Assembly: GCA_029224185.1 (NCBI GenBank)
Contig: CM055195.1
Coordinates: 22,670,024 to 22,734,023 of the forward strand
Source: Karalla daura
Lineage: Eukaryota; Chordata; Actinopteri; Chaetodontiformes; Leiognathidae
Direction of reading: 5' to 3'
DNA: 64,000 nt
In this document: in pieces, positions 50,134-63,600 of the stretch
How positions within the stretch are numbered: position 1 is the stretch's first letter
Layout of the letters: every line of letters starts with the position of its first letter
Translations under genes and position numbers: made by a program
The notes under the pieces: generated by a model
What the model was told of the DNA's origin: nothing
Databases searched by the model: none
What the model saw: the letters and a program-made list of their open reading frames with translations, nothing else

Positions 50134-51882
50134 TCACTCGTCGGCCGACCAATGCATTCTTATGGGGACACGTGAACGGCTTATCACTCCAGGACCCAAC
50201 GTCCCAGGGACTTCAAATCTCGATCCGTCTGACATAATGCGGCCCTTCTGAACACGCCAGAGCATGTCTGGGCATGTCTGGCCATGTCGGGGCTGTGTGT
50301 CTAACTGTGTGTCTGGGTGTGTTTCTGGACATGTCAGAGCCTGTCTGGACATGTCAATGTATGGGGTCGAAAAAAAATAAATGTCTCTCGAAAGTAGGTA
50401 CCAATCAACTCCAAACGGTCTGAAACGCGCTCCTAAATAGGTCCTGGAAGGACGATTTTGAGACGAGCACTTAGTCAAATTTTCACTCGTCGGCCGACCA
50501 ACGCATTCTTATGGGGACACTTTAACGGCTTATCACTCCACAACCCAACGTCCCAGAGACTTCAAATCTCGATCCGTCTGACATAATGCGGCCCTTCTGA
50601 ACGCGCCGGAGCGTGTCTGGGCATGTCTGGCCATGTCGGGGCTGTGTGTCTAACTGTGTGTCTGGGTGTGTTTCTGGACACGTCAGAGCCTGTCTGGACA
50701 TGTCAATGTATGGGATCGAAAAAAAAAAAAAAGTCTCTCGAAAGTAGGTACCAATCAACTCCAAATGGTCCGAAACGCGCTCCTAAATAGGTCCTGGAAG
50801 GACGATTTTGAGACGAGCACTTAGTCAAATTTTCACTCGTCGGCCGACCAACGCATTCTCATGGGGACACTTTAACGGCTTATCACTCCACAACCCAACG
50901 TCCCAGAGACTTCAAATCTCGATCCGTCTGACATAATGCGGCCCTTCTGAACGCGCCGGAGCGTGTCTGGGCATGTCTGGCCATGTCGGGGCTTTGTGTC
51001 TAACTGTGTGTCTGGGTGTGTTTCTGGACACGTCAGAGCCTGTCTGGACATGTGAATGTATGGGATCGAAAAAAAAATAAATGTCTCTTGAAAGTAGGTA
51101 CCAATCAACTCCAAATGGTCCGAAACGCGCTCCTAAATAGGTCCTGGAAGGACGATTTTGAGACGAGCACTTAGTCAAATTTTCACTCGTCGGCCGACCA
51201 ACGCATTCTCATGGGTACACTTTAACGGCTTATCACTCCACAACCCAACGTCCCAGAGACTTCAAATCTCGATCCGTCTGACATAATGTGGCCCTTCTGA
51301 ACGCGCCGGAGCGTGTCTGGGCATGTCTGGCCATGTCGGGGCTGTGTGTCTAACTGTGTGTCTGGGTGTGTTTCTGGACACGTCAGAGCCTGTCTGGACA
51401 TGTCAATGTATGGGATCGAAAAAAAAAAAAATGTCTCTCGAAAGTAGGTACCAATCAACTCCAAATGGTCCGAAACGCGCTCCTAAATAGGTCCTGGAAG
51501 GACGATTTTGAGACGAGCACTTAGTCAAATTTTCACTCGTCGGCCGACCAACGCATTCTCATGGGGACACTTTAACGGCTTATCACTCCACAACCCAACG
51601 TCCCAGAGACTTCAAATCTCGATCCGTCTGACATAATGCGGCCCTTCTGAACGCGCCGGAGCGTGTCTGGGCATGTCTGGCCATGTCGGGGCTGTGTGTC
51701 TAACTGTGTGTCTGGGTGTGTTTCTGGACACATCAGAGCCTGTCTGGACATGTCAATGTATGGGATCGAAAAAAAAAAAAATGTCTCTCGAAAGTAGGTA
51801 CCAATCAACTCCAAATGGTCCGAAACGCGCTCCTAAATAGGTCCTGGAAGGACGATTTTGAGACGAGCACTTAGTCAAATTT

Positions 51883-52231
51883 TCACTCGTCGGCCGACCA
51901 ACGCATTCTTATGGGGACACTTTAACGGCTTATCACTCCACAACCCAACGTCCCAGAGACTTCAAATCTCGATCCGTCTGACATAATGCGGCCCTTCTGA
52001 ACGCGCCGGAGCGTGTCTGGGCATGTCTGGCCATGTCGGGGCTGTGTGTCTAACTGTGTGTCTGGGTGTGTTTCTGGACACGTCAGAGCCTGTCTGGACA
52101 TGTCAATGTATGGGATCGAAAAAAAATAAATGTCTCTCGAAAGTAGGTACCAATCAACTCCAAACGGTCTGAAACGCGCTCCTAAATAGGTCCTGGAAGG
52201 ACGATTTTGACAAGAGCACTTAGTCAAATTT
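51883..52231 (+). repeat. Hybrid junction monomer ending the 43-mer
   Basis: This unit begins like the B monomers at 41404 and 56423 (CAACGCAT, CTTTAAC, GCGCCGGAGCGTG, ACACGTCA, GGGATCG) but then has 8 A plus TAAATG, CAAACGGTCTG and GACAAG, as in the A monomer at 36863 that precedes the first 43-mer. GGGATCG joined to 8 A plus TAAATG with an A-type tail is a combination I did not find elsewhere. The switch therefore lies at about 52117-52131, and this is the best candidate for the crossover that created the 15,020-bp duplication. Confidence 0.75.
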
Positions 52232-55200
52232 TCACTCGTCGGCCGACCAATGCATTCTTATGGGGACACGTGAACGGCTTATCACTCCAGGACCCAACGT
52301 CCCAGGGACTTCAAATCTCGATCCGTCTGACATAATGCGGCCCTTCTGAACACGCCAGAGCGTGTCTGGGCATGTCTGGCCATGTCGGGGCTGTGTGTCT
52401 AACTGTGTGTCTGGGTGTGTTTCTGGACATGTCAGAGCCTGTCTGGACATGTCAATGTATGGGGTCGAAAAAAAATAAATGTCTCTCGAAAGTAGGTACC
52501 AATCAACTCCAAACGGTCTGAAACGCGCTCCTAAATAGGTCCTGGAAGGACGATTTTGACAAGAGCACTTAGTCAAATTTTCACTCGTCGGCCGACCAAT
52601 GCATTCTTATAGGGACACGTGAACGGCTTATCACTCCAGGACCCAACGTCCCAGGGACTTCAAATCTCGATCCGTCTGACATAATGCGGCCCTTCTGAAC
52701 ACGCCGGAGCATGTCTGGGCATGTCTGGCCATGTCGGGGCTGTGTGTCTAACTGTGTGTCTGGGTGTGTTTCTGGACACGTCAGAGCCTGTCTGGACATG
52801 TCAATGTATGGGATCGAAAAAAAAAAAAGTCTCTCGAAAGTAGGTACCAATCAACTCCAAATGGTCCGAAACGCGCTCCTAAATAGGTCCTGGAAGGACG
52901 ATTTTGAGACGAGCACTTAGTCAAATTTTCACTCGTCGGCCGACCAACGCATTCTTATGGGGACACTTTAACGGCTTATCACTCCACAACCCAACGTCCC
53001 AGAGACTTCAAATCTCGATCCGTCTGACATAATGCGGCCCTTCTGAACACGCCAGAGCATGTCTGGGCATGTCTGGCCATGTCGGGGCTGTGTGTCTAAC
53101 TGTGTGTCTGGGTGTGTTTCTGGACATGTCAGAGCCTGTCTGGACATGTCAATGTATGGGGTCGAAAAAAAATAAATGTCTCTCGAAAGTAGGTACCAAT
53201 CAACTCCAAACGGTCTGAAACGCGCTCCTAAATAGGTCCTGGAAGGACGATTTTGACAAGAGCACTTAGTCAAATTTTCACTCGTCGGCCGACCAATGCA
53301 TTCTTATGGGGACACGTGAACGGCTTATCACTCCAGGACCCAACGTCCCAGGGACTTCAAATCTCGATCCGTCTGACATAATGCGGCCCTTCTGAACACG
53401 CCAGAGCATGTCTGGGCATGTCTGGCCATGTCGGGGCTGTGTGTCTAACTGTGTGTCTGGGTGTGTTTCTGGACATGTCAGAGCCTGTCTGGACATGTCA
53501 ATGTATGGGGTCGAAAAAAAATAAATGTCTCTCGAAAGTAGGTACCAATCAACTCCAAACGGTCTGAAACGCGCTCCTAAATAGGTCCTGGAAGGACGAT
53601 TTTGAGACGAGCACTTAGTCAAATTTTCACTCGTCGGCCGACCAACGCATTCTTATGGGGACACTTTAACGGCTTATCACTCCACAACCCAACGTCCCAG
53701 AGACTTCAAATCTCGATCCGTCTGACATAATGCGGCCCTTCTGAACGCGCCGGAGCGTGTCTGGGCATGTCTGGCCATGTCGGGGCTGTGTGTCTAACTG
53801 TGTGTCTGGGTGTGTTTCTGGACACGTCAGAGCCTGTCTGGACATGTCAATGTATGGGATCGAAAAAAAAAAAAAAGTCTCTCGAAAGTAGGTACCAATC
53901 AACTCCAAACGGTCTGAAACGCGCTCCTAAATAGGTCCTGGAAGGACGATTTTGACAAGAGCACTTAGTCAAATTTTCACTCGTCGGCCGACCAATGCAT
54001 TCTTATAGGGACACGTGAACGGCTTATCACTCCAGGACCCAACGTCCCAGGGACTTCAAATCTCGATCCGTCTGACATAATGCGGCCCTTCTGAACACGC
54101 CGGAGCATGTCTGGGCATGTCTGGCCATGTCGGGGCTGTGTGTCTAACTGTGTGTCTGGGTGTGTTTCTGGACACGTCAGAGCCTGTCTGGACATGTCAA
54201 TGTATGGGATCGAAAAAAAAAAAAGTCTCTCGAAAGTAGGTACCAATCAACTCCAAATGGTCCGAAACGCGCTCCTAAATAGGTCCTGGAAGGACGATTT
54301 TGAGACGAGCACTTAGTCAAATTTTCACTCGTCGGCCGACCAACGCATTCTTATGGGGACACTTTAACGGCTTATCACTCCACAACCCAACGTCCCAGAG
54401 ACTTCAAATCTCGATCCGTCTGACATAATGCGGCCCTTCTGAACACGCCAGAGCATGTCTGGGCATGTCTGGCCATGTCGGGGCTGTGTGTCTAACTGTG
54501 TGTCTGGGTGTGTTTCTGGACATGTCAGAGCCTGTCTGGACATGTCAATGTATGGGGTCGAAAAAAAATAAATGTCTCTCGAAAGTAGGTACCAATCAAC
54601 TCCAAACGGTCTGAAACGCGCTCCTAAATAGGTCCTGGAAGGACGATTTTGACAAGAGCACTTAGTCAAATTTTCACTCGTCGGCCGACCAATGCATTCT
54701 TATGGGGACACGTGAACGGCTTATCACTCCAGGACCCAACGTCCCAGGGACTTCAAATCTCGATCCGTCTGACATAATGCGGCCCTTCTGAACACGCCAG
54801 AGCATGTCTGGGCATGTCTGGCCATGTCGGGGCTGTGTGTCTAACTGTGTGTCTGGGTGTGTTTCTGGACATGTCAGAGCCTGTCTGGACATGTCAATGT
54901 ATGGGGTCGAAAAAAAATAAATGTCTCTCGAAAGTAGGTACCAATCAACTCCAAACGGTCTGAAACGCGCTCCTAAATAGGTCCTGGAAGGACGATTTTG
55001 AGACGAGCACTTAGTCAAATTTTCACTCGTCGGCCGACCAACGCATTCTTATGGGGACACTTTAACGGCTTATCACTCCACAACCCAACGTCCCAGAGAC
55101 TTCAAATCTCGATCCGTCTGACATAATGCGGCCCTTCTGAACGCGCCGGAGCGTGTCTGGGCATGTCTGGCCATGTCGGGGCTGTGTGTCTAACTGTGTG

Positions 55201-58200
55201 TCTGGGTGTGTTTCTGGACACGTCAGAGCCTGTCTGGACATGTCAATGTATGGGATCGAAAAAAAAAAAAAAGTCTCTCGAAAGTAGGTACCAATCAACT
55301 CCAAATGGTCCGAAACGCGCTCCTAAATAGGTCCTGGAAGGACGATTTTGAGACGAGCACTTAGTCAAATTTTCACTCGTCGGCCGACCAACGCATTCTC
55401 ATGGGGACACTTTAACGGCTTATCACTCCACAACCCAACGTCCCAGAGACTTCAAATCTCGATCCGTCTGACATAATGCGGCCCTTCTGAACGCGCCGGA
55501 GCGTGTCTGGGCATGTCTGGCCATGTCGGGGCTTTGTGTCTAACTGTGTGTCTGGGTGTGTTTCTGGACACGTCAGAGCCTGTCTGGACATGTGAATGTA
55601 TGGGATCGAAAAAAAAATAAATGTCTCTCGAAAGTAGGTACCAATCAACTCCAAATGGTCCGAAACGCGCTCCTAAATAGGTCCTGGAAGGACGATTTTG
55701 AGACGAGCACTTAGTCAAATTTTCACTCGTCGGCCGACCAACGCATTCTCATGGGTACACTTTAACGGCTTATCACTCCACAACCCAACGTCCCAGAGAC
55801 TTCAAATCTCGATCCGTCTGACATAATGTGGCCCTTCTGAACGCGCCGGAGCGTGTCTGGGCATGTCTGGCCATGTCGGGGCTGTGTGTCTAACTGTGTG
55901 TCTGGGTGTGTTTCTGGACACGTCAGAGCCTGTCTGGACATGTCAATGTATGGGATCGAAAAAAAAAAAAATGTCTCTCGAAAGTAGGTACCAATCAACT
56001 CCAAATGGTCCGAAACGCGCTCCTAAATAGGTCCTGGAAGGACGATTTTGAGACGAGCACTTAGTCAAATTTTCACTCGTCGGCCGACCAACGCATTCTC
56101 ATGGGGACACTTTAACGGCTTATCACTCCACAACCCAACGTCCCAGAGACTTCAAATCTCGATCCGTCTGACATAATGCGGCCCTTCTGAACGCGCCGGA
56201 GCGTGTCTGGGCATGTCTGGCCATGTCGGGGCTGTGTGTCTAACTGTGTGTCTGGGTGTGTTTCTGGACACATCAGAGCCTGTCTGGACATGTCAATGTA
56301 TGGGATCGAAAAAAAAAAAAATGTCTCTCGAAAGTAGGTACCAATCAACTCCAAATGGTCCGAAACGCGCTCCTAAATAGGTCCTGGAAGGACGATTTTG
56401 AGACGAGCACTTAGTCAAATTTTCACTCGTCGGCCGACCAACGCATTCTTATGGGGACACTTTAACGGCTTATCACTCCACAACCCAACGTCCCAGAGAC
56501 TTCAAATCTCGATCCGTCTGACATAATGCGGCCCTTCTGAACGCGCCGGAGCGTGTCTGGGCATGTCTGGCCATGTCGGGGCTGTGTGTCTAACTGTGTG
56601 TCTGGGTGTGTTTCTGGACACGTCAGAGCCTGTCTGGACATGTCAATGTATGGGATCGAAAAAAAAAAAAAATGTCTCTCGAAAGTAGGTACCAATCAAC
56701 TCCAAATGGTCCGAAACGCGCTCCTAAATAGGTCCTGGAAGGACGATTTTGAGACGAGCACTTAGTCAAATTTTCACTCGTCGGCCGACCAACGCATTCT
56801 CATGGGGACACTTTAACGGCTTATCACTCCACAACCCAACGTCCCAGAGACTTCAAATCTCGATCCGTCTGACATAATGCGGCCCTTCTGAACGCGCCGG
56901 AGCGTGTCTGGGCATGTCTGGCCATGTCGGGGCTGTGTGTCTAACTGTGTGTCTGGGTGTGTTTCTGGACATGTCAGAGCCTGTCTGGACATGTCAATGT
57001 ATGGGATCGAAAAAAATAAATGTCTCTCGAAAGTAGGTACCAATCAACTCCAAATGGTCCGAAACGCGCTCCTAAATAGGTCCTGGAAGGACGATTTTGA
57101 GACGAGCACTTAGTCAAATTTTCACTCGTCGGCCGACCAACGCATTCTTATGGGGACACTTTAACGGCTTATCACTCCACAACCCAACGTCCCAGGGACT
57201 TCAAATCTCGATCCGTCTGACATAATGCGGCCCTTCTGAACGCGCCGGAGCGTGTCTGGGCATGTCTGGCCATGTCGGGGCTGTGTGTCTAACTGTGTGT
57301 CTGGGTGTGTTTCTGGACACGTCAGAGCCTGTCTGGACATGTCAATGTATGGGATCGAAAAAAAAAAAAATGTCTCTCGAAAGTAGGTACCAATCAACTC
57401 CAAACGGTCTGAAACGCGCTCCTAAATAGGTCCTGGAAGGACGATTTTGACAAGAGCACTTAGTCAAATTTTCACTCGTCGGCCGACCAATGCATTCTTA
57501 TGGGGACACGTGAACGGCTTATCACTCCAGGACCCAACGTCCCAGGGACTTCAAATCTCGATCCGTCTGACATAATGCGGCCCTTCTGAACACGCCAGAG
57601 CATGTCTGGGCATGTCTGGCCATGTCGGGGCTGTGTGTCTAACTGTGTGTCTGGGTGTGTTTCTGGACATGTCAGAGCCTGTCTGGACATGTCAATGTAT
57701 GGGGTCGAAAAAAAATAAATGTCTCTCGAAAGTAGGTACCAATCAACTCCAAACGGTCTGAAACGCGCTCCTAAATAGGTCCTGGAAGGACGATTTTGAC
57801 AAGAGCACTTAGTCAAATTTTCACTCGTCGGCCGACCAATGCATTCTTATGGGGACACGTGAACGGCTTATCACTCCAGGACCCAACGTCCCAGGGACTT
57901 CAAATCTCGATCCGTCTGACATAATGCGGCCCTTCTGAACACGCCAGAGCGTGTCTGGGCATGTCTGGCCATGTCGGGGCTGTGTGTCTAACTGTGTGTC
58001 TGGGTGTGTTTCTGGACACGTCAGAGCCTGTCTGGACATGTCAATGTATGGGATCGAAAAAAAAAAAAATGTCTCTCGAAAGTAGGTACCAATCAACTCC
58101 AAACGGTCTGAAACGCGCTCCTAAATAGGTCCTGGAAGGACGATTTTGACAAGAGCACTTAGTCAAATTTTCACTCGTCGGCCGACCAATGCATTCTTAT

Positions 58201-60612
58201 GGGGACACGTGAACGGCTTATCACTCCAGGACCCAACGTCCCAGGGACTTCAAATCTCGATCCGTCTGACATAATGCGGCCCTTCTGAACACGCCAGAGC
58301 GTGTCTGGGCATGTCTGGCCATGTCGGGGCTGTGTGTCTAACTGTGTGTCTGGGTGTGTTTCTGGACATGTCAGAGCCTGTCTGGACATGTCAATGTATG
58401 GGGTCGAAAAAAAATAAATGTCTCTCGAAAGTAGGTACCAATCAACTCCAAACGGTCTGAAACGCGCTCCTAAATAGGTCCTGGAAGGACGATTTTGACA
58501 AGAGCACTTAGTCAAATTTTCACTCGTCGGCCGACCAATGCATTCTTATGGGGACACGTGAACGGCTTATCACTCCAGGACCCAACGTCCCAGGGACTTC
58601 AAATCTCGATCCGTCTGACATAATGCGGCCCTTCTGAACACGCCAGAGCATGTCTGGGCATGTCTGGCCATGTCGGGGCTGTGTGTCTAACTGTGTGTCT
58701 GGGTGTGTTTCTGGACACGTCAGAGCCTGTCTGGACATGTCAATGTATGGGGTCGAAAAAAAATAAATGTCTCTCGAAAGTAGGTACCAATCAACTCCAA
58801 ACGGTCTGAAACGCGCTCCTAAATAGGTCCTGGAAGGACGATTTTGACAAGAGCACTTAGTCAAATTTTCACTCGTCGGCCGACCAATGCATTCTTATAG
58901 GGACACGTGAACGGCTTATCACTCCACAACCCAACGTCCCAGAGACTTCAAATCTCGATCCCTCTGACATAATGCGGCCCTTCTGAACGCGCCGGGGCGT
59001 GTCTGGGCATGTCTGGCCATGTCGGGGCTGTGTGTCTAACTGTGTGTCTGGGTGTGTTTCTGGACACGTCAGAGCCTGTCTGGACATGTCAATGTATGGG
59101 GTCGAAAAAAAATAAATGTCTCTCGAAAGTAGGTACCAATCAACTCCAAATGGTCCGAAACTCGCTCCTAAATAGGTCCTGGAAGGACGATTTTGACAAG
59201 AGCACTTAGTCAAATTTTCACTCGTCGGCCGACTAATGCATTCTTATGGGGACACGTGAACGGCTTATCACTCCAGGACCCAACGTCCCAGGGACTTCAA
59301 ATCTCGATCCGTCTGACATAATGCGGCCCTTCTGAACACGCCAGAGCATGTCTGGGCATGTCTGGCCATGTCGGGGCTGTGTGTCTAACTGTGTGTCTGG
59401 GTGTGTTTCTGGACATGTCAGAGCCTGTCTGGACATGTCAATGTATGGGGTCGAAAAAAAATAAATGTCTCTCGAAAGTAGGTACCAATCAACTCCAAAC
59501 GGTCTGAAACGCGCTCCTAAATAGGTCCTGGAAGGACGATTTTGACAAGAGCACTTAGTCAAATTTTCACTCGTCGGCCGACCAATGCATTCTTATGGGG
59601 ACACGTGAACGGCTTATCACTCCAGGACCCAACGTCCCAGGGACTTCAAATCTCGATCCGTCTGACATAATGCGGCCCTTCTGAACACGCCAGAGCGTGT
59701 CTGGGCATGTCTGGCCATGTCGGGGCTGTGTGTCTAACTGTGTGTCTGGGTGTGTTTCTGGACATGTCAGAGCCTGTCTGGACATGTCAATGTATGGGGT
59801 CGAAAAAAAATAAATGTCTCTCGAAAGTAGGTACCAATCAACTCCAAACGGTCTGAAACGCGCTCCAAAATAGATCCTGGAAGGACGATTTTGACAAGAG
59901 CACTTAGTCAAATTTTCACTCGTCGGCCGACCAATGCATTCTTATAGGGACACGTGAACGGCTTATCACTCCAGGACCCAACGTCCCAGGGACTTCAAAT
60001 CTCGATCCGTCTGACATAATGCGGCCCTTCTGAACACGCCGGAGCATGTCTGGGCATGTCTGGCCATGTCGGGGCTGTGTGTCTAACTGTGTGTCTGGGT
60101 GTGTTTCTGGACACGTCAGAGCCTGTCTGGACATGTCAATGTATGGGATCGAAAAAAAAAAAAGTCTCTCGAAAGTAGGTACCAATCAACTCCAAATGGT
60201 CCGAAACGCGCTCCTAAATAGGTCCTGGAAGGACGATTTTGAGACGAGCACTTAGTCAAATTTTCACTCGTCGGCCGACCAACGCATTCTTATGGGGACA
60301 CTTTAACGGCTTATCACTCCACAACCCAACGTCCCAGAGACTTCAAATCTCGATCCGTCTGACATAATGCGGCCCTTCTGAACACGCCAGAGCATGTCTG
60401 GGCATGTCTGGCCATGTCGGGGCTGTGTGTCTAACTGTGTGTCTGGGTGTGTTTCTGGACATGTCAGAGCCTGTCTGGACATGTCAATGTATGGGGTCGA
60501 AAAAAAATAAATGTCTCTCGAAAGTAGGTACCAATCAACTCCAAACGGTCTGAAACGCGCTCCTAAATAGGTCCTGGAAGGACGATTTTGAGACGAGCAC
60601 TTAGTCAAATTT
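52232..60612 (+). repeat. 43-mer series, partial copy 2 (first 24 units)
   Basis: Units are 52232, 52581, 52929, 53278, 53627, 53977, 54325, 54674, 55023, 55373, 55723, 56073, 56423, 56774, 57122, 57472, 57821, 58171, 58520, 58869, 59218, 59567, 59916 and 60264. They match 37212-45593 unit by unit. Shared private marks include CCCTCTG (43943 and 58962) and GCTTTGTG (40515 and 55534). Differences noted: AACATGCC at 38379 only; CTTGATCC near 41141 only; CTCTTGAAAG at 40610 only; two substitutions at 59867 and 59874; CAGGGACTTC in the unit at 57122 where 42103 has CAGAGACTTC; and a GAGACG tail at the end of the last unit where copy 1 has GACAAG. Confidence 0.87.
52581..55372 (+). repeat. 4-mer tandem duplication (shift 1,396), second instance
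   Basis: Units 52581, 52929, 53278 and 53627 are repeated at 53977, 54325, 54674 and 55023, reproducing the arrangement at 37561-40353 at a distance of 15,020 bp. The internal 4-mer duplication therefore predates the 43-mer duplication, or was copied with it. The same four-unit series also matches 49437-50832 at a shift of 3,144 (9 monomers). Confidence 0.85.
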
Positions 60613-63600
60613 TCACTCGTCGGCCGACCAACGCATTCTTATGGGGACACTTTAACGGCTTATCACTCCACAACCCAACGTCCCAGAGACTTCAAATCTC
60701 GATCCGTCTGACATAATGCGGCCCTTCTGAACGCGCCGGAGCGTGTCTGGGCATGTCTGGCCATGTCGGGGCTGTGTGTCTAACTGTGTGTCTGGGTGTG
60801 TTTCTGGACACGTCAGAGCCTGTCTGGACATGTCAATGTATGGGATCGAAAAAAAAAAAAAATGTCTCTCGAAAGTAGGTACCAATCAACTCCAAATGGT
60901 CCGAAACGCGCTCCTAAATAGGTCCTGGAAGGACGATTTTGAGACGAGCACTTAGTCAAATTTTCACTCGTCGGCCGACCAACGCATTCTCATGGGGACA
61001 CTTTAACGGCTTATCACTCCACAACCCAACGTCCCAGAGACTTCAAATCTCGATCCGTCTGACATAATGCGGCCCTTCTGAACGCGCCGGAGCGTGTCTG
61101 GGCATGTCTGGCCATGTCGGGGCTGTGTGTCTAACTGTGTGTCTGGGTGTGTTTCTGGACATGTCAGAGCCTGTCTGGACATGTCAATGTATGGGATCGA
61201 AAAAAATAAATGTCTCTCGAAAGTAGGTACCAATCAACTCCAAATGGTCCGAAACGCGCTCCTAAATAGGTCCTGGAAGGACGATTTTGAGACGAGCACT
61301 TAGTCAAATTTTCACTCGTCGGCCGACCAACGCATTCTTATGGGGACACTTTAACGGCTTATCACTCCACAACCCAACGTCCCAGAGACTTCAAATCTCG
61401 ATCCGTCTGACATAATGCGGCCCTTCTGAACGCGCCGGAGCGTGTCTGGGCATGTCTGGCCATGTCGGGGCTGTGTGTCTAACTGTGTGTCTGGGTGTGT
61501 TTCTGGACACGTCAGAGCCTGTCTGGACATGTCAATGTATGGGATCGAAAAAAAAAAAAATGTCTCTCGAAAGTAGGTACCAATCAACTCCAAACGGTCT
61601 GAAACGCGCTCCTAAATAGGTCCTGGAAGGACGATTTTGACAAGAGCACTTAGTCAAATTTTCACTCGTCGGCCGACCAATGCATTCTTATGGGGACACG
61701 TGAACGGCTTATCACTCCAGGACCCAACGTCCCAGGGACTTCAAATCTCGATCCGTCTGACATAATGCGGCCCTTCTGAACACGCCAGAGCATGTCTGGG
61801 CATGTCTGGCCATGTCGGGGCTGTGTGTCTAACTGTGTGTCTGGGTGTGTTTCTGGACATGTCAGAGCCTGTCTGGACATGTCAATGTATGGGGTCGAAA
61901 AAAAATAAATGTCTCTCGAAAGTAGGTACCAATCAACTCCAAACGGTCTGAAACGCGCTCCTAAATAGGTCCTGGAAGGACGATTTTGACAAGAGCACTT
62001 AGTCAAATTTTCACTCGTCGGCCGACCAATGCATTCTTATGGGGACACGTGAACGGCTTATCACTCCAGGACCCAACGTCCCAGGGACTTCAAATCTCGA
62101 TCCGTCTGACATAATGCGGCCCTTCTGAACACGCCAGAGCGTGTCTGGGCATGTCTGGCCATGTCGGGGCTGTGTGTCTAACTGTGTGTCTGGGTGTGTT
62201 TCTGGACACGTCAGAGCCTGTCTGGACATGTCAATGTATGGGATCGAAAAAAAAAAAAATGTCTCTCGAAAGTAGGTACCAATCAACTCCAAACGGTCTG
62301 AAACGCGCTCCTAAATAGGTCCTGGAAGGACGATTTTGACAAGAGCACTTAGTCAAATTTTCACTCGTCGGCCGACCAATGCATTCTTATGGGGACACGT
62401 GAACGGCTTATCACTCCAGGACCCAACGTCCCAGGGACTTCAAATCTCGATCCGTCTGACATAATGCGGCCCTTCTGAACACGCCAGAGCGTGTCTGGGC
62501 ATGTCTGGCCATGTCGGGGCTGTGTGTCTAACTGTGTGTCTGGGTGTGTTTCTGGACATGTCAGAGCCTGTCTGGACATGTCAATGTATGGGGTCGAAAA
62601 AAAATAAATGTCTCTCGAAAGTAGGTACCAATCAACTCCAAACGGTCTGAAACGCGCTCCTAAATAGGTCCTGGAAGGACGATTTTGACAAGAGCACTTA
62701 GTCAAATTTTCACTCGTCGGCCGACCAATGCATTCTTATGGGGACACGTGAACGGCTTATCACTCCAGGACACAACGTCCCAGGGACTTCAAATCTCGAT
62801 CCGTCTGACATAATGCGGCCCTTCTGAACACGCCAGAGCATGTCTGGGCATGTCTGGCCATGTCGGGGCTGTGTGTCTAACTGTGTGTCTGGGTGTGTTT
62901 CTGGACACGTCAGAGCCTGTCTGGACATGTCAATGTATGGGGTCGAAAAAAAATAAATGTCTCTCGAAAGTAGGTACCAATCAACTCCAAACGGTCTGAA
63001 ACGCGCTCCTAAATAGGTCCTGGAAGGACGATTTTGACAAGAGCACTTAGTCAAATTTTCACTCGTCGGCCGACCAATGCATTCTTATAGGGACACGTGA
63101 ACGGCTTATCACTCCACAACCCAACGTCCCAGAGACTTCAAATCTCGATCCGTCTGACATAATGCGGCCCTTCTGAACGCGCCGGGGCGTGTCTGGGCAT
63201 GTCTGGCCATGTCGGGGCTGTGTGTCTAACTGTGTGTCTGGGTGTGTTTCTGGACACGTCAGAGCCTGTCTGGACATGTCAATGTATGGGGTCGAAAAAA
63301 AATAAATGTCTCTCGAAAGTAGGTACCAATCAACTCCAAATGGTCCGAAACTCGCTCCTAAATAGGTCCTGGAAGGACGATTTTGACAAGAGCACTTAGT
63401 CAAATTTTCACTCGTCGGCCGACTAATGCATTCTTATGGGGACACGTGAACGGCTTATCACTCCAGGACCCAACGTCCCAGGGACTTCAAATCTCGATCC
63501 GTCTGACATAATGCGGCCCTTCTGAACACGCCAGAGCATGTCTGGGCATGTCTGGCCATGTCGGGGCTGTGTGTCTAACTGTGTGTCTGGGTGTGTTTCT

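Larger units (their letters stand above)
37212..52231 (+). repeat. 43-monomer multimer, copy 1 (15,020 bp)
   Basis: Units are 37212, 37561, 37909, 38258, 38607, 38957, 39305, 39654, 40003, 40354, 40704, 41054, 41404, 41755, 42103, 42453, 42802, 43152, 43501, 43850, 44199, 44548, 44897, 45245, 45594, 45944, 46295, 46643, 46993, 47342, 47692, 48041, 48390, 48739, 49088, 49437, 49785, 50134, 50483, 50833, 51183, 51533 and 51883. The series restarts at 52232 with shift 15,020, dropping to 15,019 after an A-tract change (15 A in the unit at 40003, 14 A in that at 55023). The closing unit at 51883 is a hybrid. The block contains a tandem 13-mer duplication, described separately. Confidence 0.88.

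Noticed and set aside
1026..63399. Plus-strand frames of 66-70 codons reading through the TGTCTGG core and A-tract
   Set aside because: They translate the minisatellite core and the A-tract (Lys runs whose number follows tract length), often from GTG starts. They overlap the minus-strand frames and vary with the number of A residues. No sign of coding constraint.
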